NCBI GenBank assembly: GCA_002748265.1
Contig: PDRY01000016.1
Span: 1-64,000 of the forward strand
Length of the DNA: 64,000 nucleotides
Source of the DNA: Rhodobacterales bacterium
GTDB lineage: Bacteria; Pseudomonadota; Alphaproteobacteria; Rhodobacterales; Rhodobacteraceae
Reading direction: 5' to 3'
A program made the position numbers and the translations under genes. Under the pieces are notes generated by a model. That model was given only the letters and a program-made list of their open reading frames with translations, ran no database searches and had not been told where the DNA came from. Positions 25,863 to 35,393 of the stretch are shown piece after piece (the first letter of the stretch is position 1; the number at the start of each line of letters is the position of its first letter).

Positions 25863-27029
25863 TTAGACTGCCTTTTTAAGGGCGTCGGCCAGGTCCATTC
25901 GCTCCCAGCTGAACCCGCCATCGGCCTCGGGCGCGCGTCCGAAATGGCCGTAGGCAGCGGTGCGGGCATAGATCGGCTTGTTCAGCTCCAGATGCTCGCG
26001 GATGCCGCGCGGGGTCAGGTCCATGCATTCGGCAACGGCGCGCTCGATCACTTCGGGCGGCACTTCGCCGGTGCCGAACGTGTCCGCGTAGATCGACAGC
26101 GGCTTGGCCACACCGATGGCGTAGGACAGCTGGATCGTGCACCGCTCCGCCAGACCGGCGGCGACCACGTTCTTGGCCAGATAGCGTGCAGCATAGGCCG
26201 CAGAGCGGTCGACCTTGGTCGGATCCTTGCCGGAGAACGCGCCGCCACCATGGGGCGCGGCACCGCCATAGGTGTCCACGATGATCTTGCGCCCGGTCAG
26301 ACCGGCATCGCCATCCGGCCCGCCGATCACGAAGGTGCCGGTCGGGTTCACCCACCATTCGGTGTCATTGGTGATCCACCCTTCGGGAAGCGCCTCGCGG
26401 ATGTAGGGCTCTACGATGGCGCGGATGTCTTCGCTGCTTTGGTCTTCGCTCTCGTGCTGGGTCGAGAGCACGATGGAGGTCACGCCGACGGGCTTGCCGT
26501 TCTCGTAACGCACCGAAAGCTGCGATTTCGCGTCCGGGCGCAGGGTCGGCTCGGCGCCGGATTTGCGCACTTCGGCCAGGCGCCGCAGGATCGCGTGCGA
26601 ATACTGGATCGGGGCGGGCATCAGCTCGGGCGTCTCATTGGTGGCGTAGCCGAACATGATCCCCTGATCCCCGGCGCCATCCTTGTCCACGCCCTGAGAA
26701 ATATGCGCGGATTGTTCATGCAGGAAGTTCAGCACCCGGCAGGTGTTCCAGTGGAACTGCTCCTGTTCATAGCCGATGTCGCGGATGCAATCGCGGGCGA
26801 TTTGCTGGATCGAGCCCATGTAGTTGCGCAGCTTGTCCGGATCGGACAGCCCGACCTCCCCGCCGACCACGACCATGCCCGAGGTGGCAAAGGTCTCGCA
26901 GGCGACGCGGGCATTGGGCTCTTCTGCCAGGAACGTGTCCAGGATGGCGTCAGAGATCCGGTCGCAAACCTTGTCGGGATGCCCCTCGGACACGGATTCC
27001 GAGGTGAAAACATAAGAAGAACGGCTCAT
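25863..27029 (-). CDS. metK: S-adenosylmethionine synthetase
   Basis: 388 residues. It makes SAM from methionine and ATP. Signatures are [22 protein letters not shown], the central [10 protein letters not shown] and the P-loop-like [19 protein letters not shown]. The ATG at 27029 is followed by [10 protein letters not shown] as in relatives; the ribosome-binding GGAG at about 27042-27039 is part of the SAM/SAH riboswitch just upstream. The gene ends a leftward series (phoH, ybeY, corC, lnt) but has its own leader. Confidence 0.97.
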   Translation of the reverse strand: MSRSSYVFTSESVSEGHPDKVCDRISDAILDTFLAEEPNARVACETFATSGMVVVGGEVGLSDPDKLRNYMGSIQQIARDCIRDIGYEQEQFHWNTCRVLNFLHEQSAHISQGVDKDGAGDQGIMFGYATNETPELMPAPIQYSHAILRRLAEVRKSGAEPTLRPDAKSQLSVRYENGKPVGVTSIVLSTQHESEDQSSEDIRAIVEPYIREALPEGWITNDTEWWVNPTGTFVIGGPDGDAGLTGRKIIVDTYGGAAPHGGGAFSGKDPTKVDRSAAYAARYLAKNVVAAGLAERCTIQLSYAIGVAKPLSIYADTFGTGEVPPEVIERAVAECMDLTPRGIREHLELNKPIYARTAAYGHFGRAPEADGGFSWERMDLADALKKAV

Positions 27030-27036
27030 GGGGTAG

Positions 27037-27084
27037 TGCTCCATTAAAGTTACGCCTGCCACGCCAGGAAGCCGTTGTGGCAGG
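27037..27084 (-). promoter_or_regulatory. SAM/SAH riboswitch (RF01727 type) in the metK leader
   Basis: Read leftward, the leader contains GCCACAACGGCTTCCTGGCG, then a closing GTGGC, then AATGGAGCA, and then the metK ATG 8 bp later. This is the conserved core of the small SAM/SAH riboswitch known from Rhodobacterales metK leaders: an H-type pseudoknot in which the GGAGC of the ribosome-binding site pairs with GCTTCC in the loop. Ligand binding hides the ribosome-binding site and lowers MetK translation. The outer stem (CCTGCCAC with GTGGCAGG) is perfect. Confidence 0.9.
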
Positions 27085-27122
27085 ACCATGACAAAACGGC
27101 ATAGGTCCGCAAGGGTTAAGGG

Positions 27123-28598
27123 TCAATTAAGAACGCTGCGGCGCCGCGAAAAGGCCGCACCGGCGACTGCGATCAAAATAATCAGCGCCGGTATCTCGCC
27201 CCATCTCGAATAGGGGGGTGCAGGGCGGGCCGCCGGCAGGGGAAGATCCAGCCGTCCGGCCACGTTGAGGCCAAGCTGGCCGGTCACATGGCCATGGGCG
27301 TCAATCATTGCTGACACGCCGGTATTGGCCACGCGCACCATGGGCAGGCCTTGTTCAATAGCGCGCAGCCGGTCCTGATCGAGATGCTGATAGGGGCCGC
27401 TAAAGCCGCCGAACCAGGCGTCATTGGTGATCAAGAGCAGAACCCGTGGACGGGCCATGCCGCGCGGGGCGACCTCTTCGGCAAAAAGACCCTCATAGCA
27501 GATCAGGGGCCGGGCCGGGCCGATGCCGGGCAGATCGACCAGAAGCGGCCCGTTCCCTGCCGAATACCCCCCGCCATCGCGCGCGGCGAGCCCGTGGAGA
27601 CCAAACCGGCCAGCCAGGTCGCCAAATGGGATGTATTCCCCGAACGGCACCAGGTGGCGTTTGTCATAGCGTGCGGCCTCGACGCCGCCGTCGGAGATGA
27701 CGAGCAGGCTGTTGAAATAGCGCGGAGTTTCGAGCCGGGGCAGGCCCAGCACCACCGGCGTGCCCTTCGCGGCGAAGGAGATGCGCTCCAGCACTGGATC
27801 TCGGCTCTCGAGCGCCCAGGGCACGGCCATCTCGGGCCAGACGATCAGGTCCGCTTCGGGCGGCTGCGCGGTCAGCGAAAGCTGACGTTCAAAGAATGTG
27901 GGGATATGGGCGGGATCCCATTTTTGATCCTGTGGGGCGTTGGGCTGGATGATCCGCACCATTGGCGCATCGGTCGACACCGGCCCGAGCGGCAGGCCCG
28001 GCAACGCCCATAGCAAGGCGGCAAAGCCCGCTCCGAGAAGGCTCGCCCGGCGCGGCGCGGTCGTTCCTGCAATCACCGCGAGGATCAGAAGCAGGATGAT
28101 CGTGACCAACCGGGGGCCGCCCAGGGGCAGTAGCAGTGCCATGGGCGTGTCGATCAGGGCCTGCGCCGCATCCGCCCAGGGAAATCCGGTCAGGATGAAG
28201 GCGCGTGTGCTCTCCATTGCGGCGAGCCCGGCAGCCAGCCCGAGGGCCCGCCCGAGCTTCCCGCGCCCGGCCGACAGCCGCGCGCCCAGCCACAATCCGG
28301 TCGCAGGAAAAAGCGCCATCCCCCCCGCCATGAGGATCAGCGCAAACGGCGCCATCCAGCCGTGGCGGGCGATATCGACAAGGAACGGCTCGACAATCCA
28401 ATGGAGCGTCAGGGCGAAATAGCCTGCGCCCCAAAGCCATCCGGCCCGCCAGGCGCGAGTGGGGCGATTGAGCGTGAACAGCAGCAAGGCCAACAGGCCA
28501 AGCGCATAGAGCCCCGAGGCAGAGACCGGCGCCTGCGCAAGCGCGGCAAGCGCTCCGGCGGCCAGCATCCACAGCGCCGATGGCGCGGCGCGGGTCAT
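27123..28598 (-). CDS. lnt: Apolipoprotein N-acyltransferase
   Basis: 491 residues. It adds the third acyl chain to lipoproteins at the inner membrane. About six to seven N-terminal transmembrane helices (1-200) precede a nitrilase-fold domain with the catalytic triad: Glu in VWPEMAVPW, Lys in YDKRHLVPFGEYIPF and Cys in LICYEGLF. A last hydrophobic helix near the C-terminus anchors the domain. It starts 6 bp after corC and ends 38 bp before the metK riboswitch. Confidence 0.95.
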   Translation of the reverse strand: MTRAAPSALWMLAAGALAALAQAPVSASGLYALGLLALLLFTLNRPTRAWRAGWLWGAGYFALTLHWIVEPFLVDIARHGWMAPFALILMAGGMALFPATGLWLGARLSAGRGKLGRALGLAAGLAAMESTRAFILTGFPWADAAQALIDTPMALLLPLGGPRLVTIILLLILAVIAGTTAPRRASLLGAGFAALLWALPGLPLGPVSTDAPMVRIIQPNAPQDQKWDPAHIPTFFERQLSLTAQPPEADLIVWPEMAVPWALESRDPVLERISFAAKGTPVVLGLPRLETPRYFNSLLVISDGGVEAARYDKRHLVPFGEYIPFGDLAGRFGLHGLAARDGGGYSAGNGPLLVDLPGIGPARPLICYEGLFAEEVAPRGMARPRVLLLITNDAWFGGFSGPYQHLDQDRLRAIEQGLPMVRVANTGVSAMIDAHGHVTGQLGLNVAGRLDLPLPAARPAPPYSRWGEIPALIILIAVAGAAFSRRRSVLN

Positions 28599-28604
28599 GA
28601 GCGG

Positions 28605-29495
28605 TCAGTCCTCACGGCCCTGATCGACCATGCGCACGCGCATCCGCTTGATCCGGCGCGGATCGGCGTCGATGACTTCGAATTCCGGGCCAGAGGGGTG
28701 CGGGATTACCTCTCCGCGCGATGGCACGCGCCCGGCCAGCATGAAGACGAGCCCGCCCAGAGTGTCGATCTCTTCTTCGTCAATCTCCTCGTCGTCGGTG
28801 AGAGGCTGGCCGATCTCTGCTTCGAACTCCTCCAAAGGACATTTGGCGAGGGCGAGATAGACACCGTCTTTCTCCTGGGTGAAGGGGGCCTCTTCGTCGA
28901 GATCGTGCTCGTCTTCGATCTCCCCGACCACCTGTTCGATCAGATCCTCAATCGTCACCAGCCCGTCGGTGCCGCCATATTCGTCGATCACCAGAGCCAT
29001 GTGGATCCGCTCGGCCTGCATCTTCTGAAGCAGCACGCCCAGCGGCATGGAGGGCGGCACATAGAGAAGCTGACGCAGGATGCCGCGCAGATCGAATGCG
29101 TCCGACGTGCAGTCGAACCCGTAGTGCAGGGCGAAGTCCTTCAGGTTGACCAGACCGATGGGCGTATCGAGAGTGCCGTCGAACACCGGCAGGCGGGTCT
29201 TGCCGGTTTCGCGGAAGGTTTCCACCAGCTCTTCGCGGGTGATGCCCACGGGCACGGCTGTGATGTCGGCCTTGGGCACAGACACGTCTTCCACGCGCAT
29301 CTGGCGCAGGTTCATCAGGCCAAGAGGCAGATCCGCGGGACGCGGCTGATTGGGGGCTGCGGGGTCGATCTGCTCGGGCGCGCCCGCGTCCGGGCGGAAG
29401 GCCGAGAAAAACCGGCTCAATAGGCCATCTGAGCTTTCAGAAGACGGCTCCGAGCCGTCGGCGGCGGGGGAACTCTCACCCATTTGGTCGTTCAA
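28605..29495 (-). CDS. corC: CorC-type magnesium/cobalt efflux protein (CBS pair plus CorC_HlyC)
   Basis: 296 residues, cytosolic, without DUF21. It has a CBS pair (about 60-185, with [34 protein letters not shown]), a linker and the C-terminal CorC_HlyC domain (about 200-290, [19 protein letters not shown]). The N-terminal 45 residues are acidic and serine-rich. Position in the ybeY-corC-lnt order matches the ybeX/corC locus of many proteobacteria, where the gene is tied to ribosome or magnesium homeostasis. Confidence 0.9.
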   Translation of the reverse strand: MNDQMGESSPAADGSEPSSESSDGLLSRFFSAFRPDAGAPEQIDPAAPNQPRPADLPLGLMNLRQMRVEDVSVPKADITAVPVGITREELVETFRETGKTRLPVFDGTLDTPIGLVNLKDFALHYGFDCTSDAFDLRGILRQLLYVPPSMPLGVLLQKMQAERIHMALVIDEYGGTDGLVTIEDLIEQVVGEIEDEHDLDEEAPFTQEKDGVYLALAKCPLEEFEAEIGQPLTDDEEIDEEEIDTLGGLVFMLAGRVPSRGEVIPHPSGPEFEVIDADPRRIKRMRVRMVDQGRED

Positions 29496-29563
29496 TCCTT
29501 ATGCGGACCCAGAGGCCCAGTCTGGTCCAATATGGAACGCGGGCCCGCGCGCTACAAGCGGCA

Positions 29564-30064
29564 TCATTCCGGGTAGGGGTCATGGAGTTCCATACCTTTG
29601 AGTATGGAACGCTCGATCCCCTCCATCAGCGCGGCGTCTTCATCGGTCTCGTGATCATAGCCCAGCAGGTGCAAAAGCGCGTGGATCACCAGATGGGTCA
29701 GGTGATCGTTGAGCGTCAATCCGGCTGCCTCCGCCTCACGGGTGCAGGTCTCATGGGCGAGGGCGATGTCGCCAAGGTGGTGGTCCCCGAAGGCGTCGGG
29801 CTCAGGCGGGGCGGGCGTGGCCCCGTGCGTATCGGGCGCGCGCTCCTGCGAGGGCCAGGACAAGACGTTGGTCGCCTTGTCTTTGCCGCGAAACCCCGCG
29901 TTGAGCTCCGCAATGCGCGCGTCATCGCACGCCATCACGGTGGCCTCCCATGTCTGAGGATCCAGAGCCAGATGGGTCAGGGTGGCGTCCATGGCCCGCT
30001 CCGCCAGGGCGGTCAGAGCGGTTTCGTCCCAGGGGCCAGCTTCGATCACGATCTCAACGGGCAT
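29564..30064 (-). CDS. ybeY: Endoribonuclease YbeY
   Basis: 166 residues. It matures 16S rRNA 3' ends and takes part in ribosome quality control. The zinc-binding HxxxHxxGxxH motif is present as HALLHLLGYDH, preceded by DIALAHE. Length is typical. It starts 3 bp after phoH. The last codons contain a 9-bp inverted repeat (29587-29610) that could form an RNA hairpin at the end of the message. Confidence 0.95.
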   Translation of the reverse strand: MPVEIVIEAGPWDETALTALAERAMDATLTHLALDPQTWEATVMACDDARIAELNAGFRGKDKATNVLSWPSQERAPDTHGATPAPPEPDAFGDHHLGDIALAHETCTREAEAAGLTLNDHLTHLVIHALLHLLGYDHETDEDAALMEGIERSILKGMELHDPYPE

Positions 30065-30067
30065 GGG

Positions 30068-31063
30068 CTATTTCGGATCGTCCGCATCATAGGCCTTGAT
30101 GATCGCGGCCACGAGCGGATGGCGCACGACATCATCGGCAGTGAAGTAGTTGAAGCTGATCCGCTTGATCCCCTGGAGGATGCGTTCCGCGTCGCGCAGG
30201 CCAGAGGTAACGCCTTTGGGCAAATCCACCTGGCTGCGGTCCCCGGTGATGACCATGCGTGATCCTTCGCCCAGACGGGTCAGGAACATCTTCATCTGCA
30301 TGGAAGTGGCGTTCTGCGCCTCGTCCAGAACGACGAAGGCGTTGGACAGCGTGCGCCCGCGCATGAAGGCCAGCGGGGCGATTTCGATCTTCTTCTCTTC
30401 CATCAGCTTGCCAAGCTGCTTGCCCGGAAGGAAGTCGTGCAGCGCGTCATAGAGCGGCTGCATATAGGGATCGACCTTGTCCTTCATATCGCCCGGCAGG
30501 AAACCCAGTCGCTCCCCGGCCTCGACGGCGGGGCGCGAGAGGATGATGCGGTCCACCTGGCCATTGATGAACATGTTCACGCCCACGGCTACGGCCAGAT
30601 AGGTTTTGCCGGTGCCCGCAGGGCCGATCCCGAAGGCCAGATCGCTTTGGAACAGGGCTTTCACATAGGCCTGCTGCGCCTTGGTGCGCGGCTCGACCAA
30701 TTTCTTGCGGGTCTTGATCTCTGTCGGGGCGGCGCTGAACATCTCCATCTGGTCGCCGTCGCGCGTGCCGGTCTCTGCGGGCGATCCCAGCCGCATCTCG
30801 CGGTCGATGGCGCTGATATCGACTTCCTTGCCCTGTTCCAGCCGCTGATACAGCGATTGCAGCACTTCGGCAGCGCGGGTCTGGGCGTCGGGCTCTCCGT
30901 GGATAGAGATCTGGTTGCCCCGGCGCAGGATCTGCACGTCGAGCTTGCGCTCCACCTCGGCCAGGTTGCGGTCATGTTCGCCGCACAGGTCGATCAGCAG
31001 GAAGTTGTCCGAAAATTCGAGCGTGGCGGGGGAGGCGGGTGTCAGCTCCGGGGGCGTGGGCAA
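30068..31063 (-). CDS. PhoH-like ATPase (YbeZ type)
   Basis: 331 residues from a TTG at 31063. It has a KH-like N-terminal part (ILRRGNQISIHGEP) and a RecA-like ATPase with Walker A GIGPAGTGKTY and box VVLDEAQNAT. The family is found beside ybeY and is linked to RNA metabolism and phosphate stress. The start is unclear: the frame has no ATG or GTG between the end of the upstream gene and the conserved region, so TTG (giving LPTPPELTP at the N-terminus) is the best option; the frame stays open further upstream but overlaps another gene. Confidence 0.85.
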   Translation of the reverse strand: MPTPPELTPASPATLEFSDNFLLIDLCGEHDRNLAEVERKLDVQILRRGNQISIHGEPDAQTRAAEVLQSLYQRLEQGKEVDISAIDREMRLGSPAETGTRDGDQMEMFSAAPTEIKTRKKLVEPRTKAQQAYVKALFQSDLAFGIGPAGTGKTYLAVAVGVNMFINGQVDRIILSRPAVEAGERLGFLPGDMKDKVDPYMQPLYDALHDFLPGKQLGKLMEEKKIEIAPLAFMRGRTLSNAFVVLDEAQNATSMQMKMFLTRLGEGSRMVITGDRSQVDLPKGVTSGLRDAERILQGIKRISFNYFTADDVVRHPLVAAIIKAYDADDPK

Positions 31064-31173
31064 GGCAGCGTCATCCGTAGATCGGGTTGCATTGGGATGA
31101 TGGTGACCGCTTGCGGCGTCAGACGCAAGCGGGCGGTGCGAAATGTCATCGGTTTGAGACGAAACCGGCCGGC

Positions 31174-31674
31174 TTACCGGCTGCCGCGGGCGTATTGGAC
31201 CAGCCCGATCAGGGCCAGCAGCAATGCGGCGCCGGATGTGATGGTGCGGGTCAGGTTCCACACCTGCCACCGCGGGGAGTAGTCCAACCAGATCTCTCGC
31301 GCCGCGTCGATGTCTTCGGGAATCGCCACCAAAGCGAGGGCTTCGTTCATGGGCACGTTGACGACCATGGTCAGCCCCATGCCCAGCACGCCATAGACCA
31401 GAGCCGCGAGTGCGAAGGCCAATGCGCCGCGTTCTGCGCTGCGCCAGATCACGAGGGCTGCGAGCCCAAGCGCGAGCGGCGTTCCAAAGAAGGCCGGTGC
31501 AAAGGCGAAGTTGCGCACAGAGGCGTTCATGGCCTGCATGGCCGCGATGGCGGTGCGGGGGTCGGCTTCGTCGAGGCCCCACATGGTGGAACAAACCCAC
31601 GAGTAGAAGAATCCGAAGATAGCAGCGGAAAGAAGGGTTGCTATGAGCGCAACGGGAAGGGTGAGGGATTTCAT
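31174..31674 (-). CDS. DUF1772-type small membrane protein
   Basis: 166 residues with four hydrophobic helices (about 5-27, 58-80, 84-105, 140-160). The layout matches the DUF1772/anthrone-oxygenase-like family: an N-terminal helix, FAFAPAFFGTPLALGLAALVI, and a polar VNVPMNEAL segment after helix three. The start at 31674 has GGAGA upstream. It is divergent from a TetR-type gene, with a palindrome in the spacer, so it is probably repressed by that regulator. The reaction, if any, is unknown. Confidence 0.75.
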   Translation of the reverse strand: MKSLTLPVALIATLLSAAIFGFFYSWVCSTMWGLDEADPRTAIAAMQAMNASVRNFAFAPAFFGTPLALGLAALVIWRSAERGALAFALAALVYGVLGMGLTMVVNVPMNEALALVAIPEDIDAAREIWLDYSPRWQVWNLTRTITSGAALLLALIGLVQYARGSR

Positions 31675-31718
31675 GGCAGTCTCCAATGTCAGTACAAATG
31701 TTTACGCCTTTAACTTTG

Positions 31719-31736
31719 CCGTATCACTCTATACGG
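31719..31736. promoter_or_regulatory. Palindrome in the TetR/DUF1772 divergent spacer, candidate operator
   Basis: CCGTAT and ATACGG flank a 6-base spacer, a perfect 6-bp dyad lying in the 99-bp spacer between the divergent DUF1772 and TetR genes. Its place and symmetry fit a TetR-family operator controlling both promoters. Binding is inferred. Confidence 0.6.
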
Positions 31737-31773
31737 TTCATGGGAAGCCTGATCTGCGCCCCGAGGAGAAAAA

Positions 31774-32370
31774 ATGAAGGAAGAGGACCGCAAGGCGCGC
31801 CATGACGCGATTGCAAAGGCCGCCTACAAGCTGCTGCCCAAGCATGGCTATGCGGGCACGTCCATGTTGCGCGTGGCAAAGGCCGCGCAGGCTTCGAATG
31901 AGACCCTCTATCGCTGGTATGGCAACAAGGACGGCCTGTTTCGCGCCATGGTGGAGGATAATGCCGCGCGGGCGCGCGATGAAATCGAAGCTGCGCTCGC
32001 GTCAGGCGAAGCGTCGAAGGACCGGCTTGCAACTCTGGCACCCGTCATCTTGACCATGCTGCTGGGGGAGCGCCCGGTGCTGTTGAACAGGGCCGCGGCC
32101 GCCGATCCCAGCGGCAAACTCGGTGAGGCGGTTGCCAAGGGCGGGCGCGCCCAGATCGTGCCGCTGCTGGAGCAGCTCATGGACCGGCTCCCGCTGATAC
32201 CCGATTTGACGCCCCCCGATGCGGCGGCGCTGTTCATCAGTCTGATCGTGGGCGATTGGCAGATACGGCGGGTGGTCCATGGCATGCCCATGCCCGATCC
32301 CGCAGAGATCGCCGCCCATTGCGCCCTCCGGATGGAGATGTTCCGCCAGCTTGCTTTGGTTGAGGCGTGA
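31774..32370 (+). CDS. TetR-family transcription regulator
   Basis: 198 residues. The N-terminal helix-turn-helix (about 10-55) has HGYAGTSMLRVAKAAQASNETLYRWYGNKDGLFRAM, a standard TetR DNA-binding domain. The C-terminal ligand-binding part is helical and unassigned. The ATG follows GAGGAGAAAAA. It is divergent from the DUF1772 gene and 31 bp upstream of an acetyltransferase gene, which may be in the same transcript. The inducer is unknown. Confidence 0.88.
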   Translation: MKEEDRKARHDAIAKAAYKLLPKHGYAGTSMLRVAKAAQASNETLYRWYGNKDGLFRAMVEDNAARARDEIEAALASGEASKDRLATLAPVILTMLLGERPVLLNRAAAADPSGKLGEAVAKGGRAQIVPLLEQLMDRLPLIPDLTPPDAAALFISLIVGDWQIRRVVHGMPMPDPAEIAAHCALRMEMFRQLALVEA

Positions 32371-32401
32371 CCCCAAAGGATGGAGTCCAGAGGAGATCAC
32401 C

Positions 32402-32941
32402 ATGACCTATATCAGCCTCGGCAAACAGCGTGCGGAGGACGCCGCTGAGCTCTTCCGCTCCGTCTTCGCCGCCTCTGAAGGGGGCGAAGAAGGGGCGCTG
32501 ATCGGAGATCTGGCGCGCCGCCTGCTGACCGACACACCAACCGCCGATCTGCACGCCTTCGCGGCGCAGGACGGATCAGCGCTGTTAGGCGTGATCCTCT
32601 TTTCCCGGCTGGTTTTCGATGGGGATGAGCGGTCGGTGTTCGTCATGGGCCCGGTCGCGGTGGCCAGCCCGGCGCAAGGGCGCGGGGTGGGGCAGGCGCT
32701 GATCCGGCACGGGCTGGCGACGCTTGCGGCGGCGGGCGTCGATGTCGCGCTGACCTACGGAGACTCGGCCTATTACAGCCGCGTCGGCTTTGCCCCGATC
32801 ACGGAGGCCGACGTGCCCGCGCCGTTTCCTCTCCGGTTTCCCGAGGGGTGGCTGGGTCAGTCGCTGACGTCGGCGCGGCTCACGCCGATCACCGGGCCGT
32901 CGCGCTGCGTGCCTGCGTTTGACGATCCCGCCTTCTGGTAG
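32402..32941 (+). CDS. GNAT-family N-acetyltransferase (YhbS-like)
   Basis: 179 residues. The acetyl-CoA-binding motif is VASPAQGRGVGQALIRHGL, followed by the YhbS-type YYSRVGFAPI segment. The start is set by AGAGGAGATCACC before the ATG; a longer frame back to 32279 overlaps the TetR gene. The substrate is unknown. A strong hairpin follows. Confidence 0.85.
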   Translation: MTYISLGKQRAEDAAELFRSVFAASEGGEEGALIGDLARRLLTDTPTADLHAFAAQDGSALLGVILFSRLVFDGDERSVFVMGPVAVASPAQGRGVGQALIRHGLATLAAAGVDVALTYGDSAYYSRVGFAPITEADVPAPFPLRFPEGWLGQSLTSARLTPITGPSRCVPAFDDPAFW

Positions 32942-32973
32942 CGCCTCGCGCAAAACGTCCCGTGCCAAAAATA

Positions 32974-32999
32974 AAGGCGCGCCGGGCTGGGCGCGCCTT
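32974..32999. terminator. Bidirectional terminator between the acetyltransferase gene and fumC
   Basis: A 10-bp perfect stem (AAGGCGCGCC/GGCGCGCCTT) with a 6-base loop is followed, in leftward reading, by TATTTTT. It ends fumC and may also stop the rightward TetR-acetyltransferase transcript. Confidence 0.88.
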
Positions 33000-33026
33000 G
33001 CAGGGATCGTCGTTGGGACGGTGCCC

Positions 33027-34418
33027 TTACTTCGGGCCGATCATCTGTTCGGGGCGCACGACGGCGTCGAACTCTTCTTCGGTGACAAAGCCCAGACCCA
33101 CGGCTTCTTGCTTGAGCGTGGTGCCGTTCTTATGGGCGGTCTTGGCGACCTTGGTGGCATTGTCATAGCCGATGGTCGGGGCCAGAGCCGTGACCAGCAT
33201 GAGGCTTTCGGTCATCAGCTTTTCGATACGGGGCTCGTTGGCCTTGATGCCGCTCAGCATCCGCTCAGTGAAGCTGTCGGCCGCATCGCCCAGAAGCTGC
33301 ATGGATTGCAGCAGGTTGTAGGACATCATCGGGTTGTAGACGTTCAGCTCGAAATGGCCCTGGGAGCCAGCGAATTTCATCGCGGCGTCATTGCCCATGA
33401 TGTGAGCTGCGACCTGCGTCAGCGCTTCGGCCTGGGTCGGGTTCACCTTGCCCGGCATGATGGAGGAGCCCGGCTCGTTCTCGGGGAGGATCAGCTCTCC
33501 AAGGCCAGAGCGGGGGCCAGAGCCCAGGAAGCGGATGTCATTGGCGATCTTGTAGGCCGCGCCAGCGGTGGTGGCGATGGCGCCCGACATGAAGACCATG
33601 GCGTCATGGGCGGCGAGGGCTTCGAACTTGTTCGGGGCCGTCACGAAAGGCAGCCCGGTGATGCCCGCCATGTTCGCGGCGACCTGCTCGCCCCAGCCGG
33701 GGGAGGTGTTGAGCCCGGTGCCGACGGCGGTGCCGCCCTGCGCCAGCTCATAGATGCCGGGCAGCGCAGCTTCGATCCGGGCGATGCCCTGGCGGATCTG
33801 GTGGGCGTAGCCGGAGAACTCCTGGCCCAGGGTCAGGGGCGTGGCATCCTGCGTGTGGGTGCGGCCGATCTTGATGATGTCTTTGAACTCTTCCGCCTTG
33901 GCTTCCAGCCCTTCGGCCAGCTTGTTCAGCCCGGGCAGCAGCACGTCGCGCGCGGTCATGGCCGCCGCGATATGCATGGCGGTGGGGAAGGTGTCGTTCG
34001 ACGACTGGCCCATGTTGCAGTGATCGTTCGGGTGCACCGGGTCCTTGGAGCCGATCTCTCCGCCCAGGATCTCGATCGCGCGGTTGGCGATCACCTCGTT
34101 GGAGTTCATGTTGGACTGCGTGCCCGATCCGGTCTGCCAGACGACCAGCGGGAAGTTGTCGTCGAACTTGCCGTCGATCACCTCTCCGGCGGCCTCAACG
34201 ATGGCATCCGCAATCTTCGCATCCAGCTTGCCCGAGGCCTTGTTCGCCATGGCGCAGGCCTTTTTAATGACCCCAAGAGCACGGACGATCGCGACGGGCT
34301 GCTTTTCCCAACCGATGGGGAAGTTCATCAGGCTGCGCTGTGTCTGGGCGCCCCAGTATTTGTCGCTGGGGACTTCGAGAGGGCCAAAGCTGTCGGTTTC
34401 GGTGCGGGTCTTGGTCAT
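33027..34418 (-). CDS. fumC: Class II fumarate hydratase
   Basis: 463 residues. It interconverts fumarate and malate in the TCA cycle without an iron-sulfur centre. It has the fumarase/aspartase signature [11 protein letters not shown], the substrate-binding [10 protein letters not shown] and [11 protein letters not shown], and the His-containing [16 protein letters not shown]. The start at 34418 is preferred over 34427. It is a single gene ended by a strong terminator. Confidence 0.97.
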   Translation of the reverse strand: MTKTRTETDSFGPLEVPSDKYWGAQTQRSLMNFPIGWEKQPVAIVRALGVIKKACAMANKASGKLDAKIADAIVEAAGEVIDGKFDDNFPLVVWQTGSGTQSNMNSNEVIANRAIEILGGEIGSKDPVHPNDHCNMGQSSNDTFPTAMHIAAAMTARDVLLPGLNKLAEGLEAKAEEFKDIIKIGRTHTQDATPLTLGQEFSGYAHQIRQGIARIEAALPGIYELAQGGTAVGTGLNTSPGWGEQVAANMAGITGLPFVTAPNKFEALAAHDAMVFMSGAIATTAGAAYKIANDIRFLGSGPRSGLGELILPENEPGSSIMPGKVNPTQAEALTQVAAHIMGNDAAMKFAGSQGHFELNVYNPMMSYNLLQSMQLLGDAADSFTERMLSGIKANEPRIEKLMTESLMLVTALAPTIGYDNATKVAKTAHKNGTTLKQEAVGLGFVTEEEFDAVVRPEQMIGPK

Positions 34419-34499
34419 GGAGAGCACGCCTCAGGCTGAAATGTGATACGGAGGGCTTACCGCACCGCGCGGGGAAGAGCCATTGGGAGAGCAAAGAAA

Positions 34500-35390
34500 A
34501 TGGGCAGTAAGGCGAATTGCGGATTTGCGGATCGTGTGGCGCGGGCCTTTGGGCTTCACGTGGTACGGGAGGCGCCGGGGCCGCTGTCGCGGGCGACCGA
34601 TCCGCGTCACGTGATGGGGGTGGAGCCCGAAGAGGCGGGGCCGATGCAGGTGCAGAGCGCCGGGCAGACCCGCATTCTGGATCTGGAGCGGCGCAAGGCA
34701 CTTGCGGTCGGGCTGGCGCTGATCGTGCTGCCGCTGCTGTTGGTCGTGCTCTATGCCTATGCCCATGTGACGGGCGGCTGCACCTTCCTGTCCATCAGCC
34801 ATACCTACTATCTGGCCCGCATCGGAGAGGTGACCGTCGGCGTTCTCATGGCTGCGGGGGCGGTGATGATCGTCTTTGGCGGCGGCAACCGGCTTGAAAG
34901 CACGGCGGCTCTGATCGCCGGGATCGCGGCCATGGGGGTTGCCGCGTTTCCGGTGATGGGGATGCCCTGCACGGAAGGGACGGGGGATCTGCGCCTGTTC
35001 CTGCCTCTGGGCGCGGAGTGGCCCGTGGATGCGATGAGCGACGCGCAGTTCATGAACCGCCCGGGTTGGATGCACTCCGTCGCGACGGTGGTCTTGCTGC
35101 TGGCGATGCTCTATCACGCGGCCTGGCTGTTCCCGCGAATCGAGCCCCACCACATTGAGCCTGATGGCTGCCTCCGTCCGGCCAAGCGGCGGCGGAACCT
35201 GATCTATCTGGGATCGTCTCTGGCGATTGTCGGCGTGGCCGCCGCCATGGGGCTTCAGAACGCCAAGGTGATCGACGTCACGCCCTGGGATGGCGTGTTC
35301 TGGGCCGAATGCGTGGCGCTCTTGTCCTTTGGGGTGGCGTGGTCCGTGAAGGGCCGGGTGCTGCCGGGGTTCTACGACCCCGACGAATGA
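34500..35390 (+). CDS. Polytopic membrane protein of unknown function
   Basis: 296 residues. After a 65-residue polar N-terminus there are five clear hydrophobic helices (about 69-92, 112-132, 138-158, 196-215, 240-258) and probably a sixth near 268-285. Between helices lies a polar loop with conserved-looking PVMGMPCTEGTGDLRLF and cysteines that might bind metal or form a disulfide. The layout recalls DUF998-type proteins, but I cannot assign it firmly. It is convergent with sspB (3 bp between stops). Confidence 0.6.
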   Translation: MGSKANCGFADRVARAFGLHVVREAPGPLSRATDPRHVMGVEPEEAGPMQVQSAGQTRILDLERRKALAVGLALIVLPLLLVVLYAYAHVTGGCTFLSISHTYYLARIGEVTVGVLMAAGAVMIVFGGGNRLESTAALIAGIAAMGVAAFPVMGMPCTEGTGDLRLFLPLGAEWPVDAMSDAQFMNRPGWMHSVATVVLLLAMLYHAAWLFPRIEPHHIEPDGCLRPAKRRRNLIYLGSSLAIVGVAAAMGLQNAKVIDVTPWDGVFWAECVALLSFGVAWSVKGRVLPGFYDPDE

Positions 35391-35393
35391 TCT

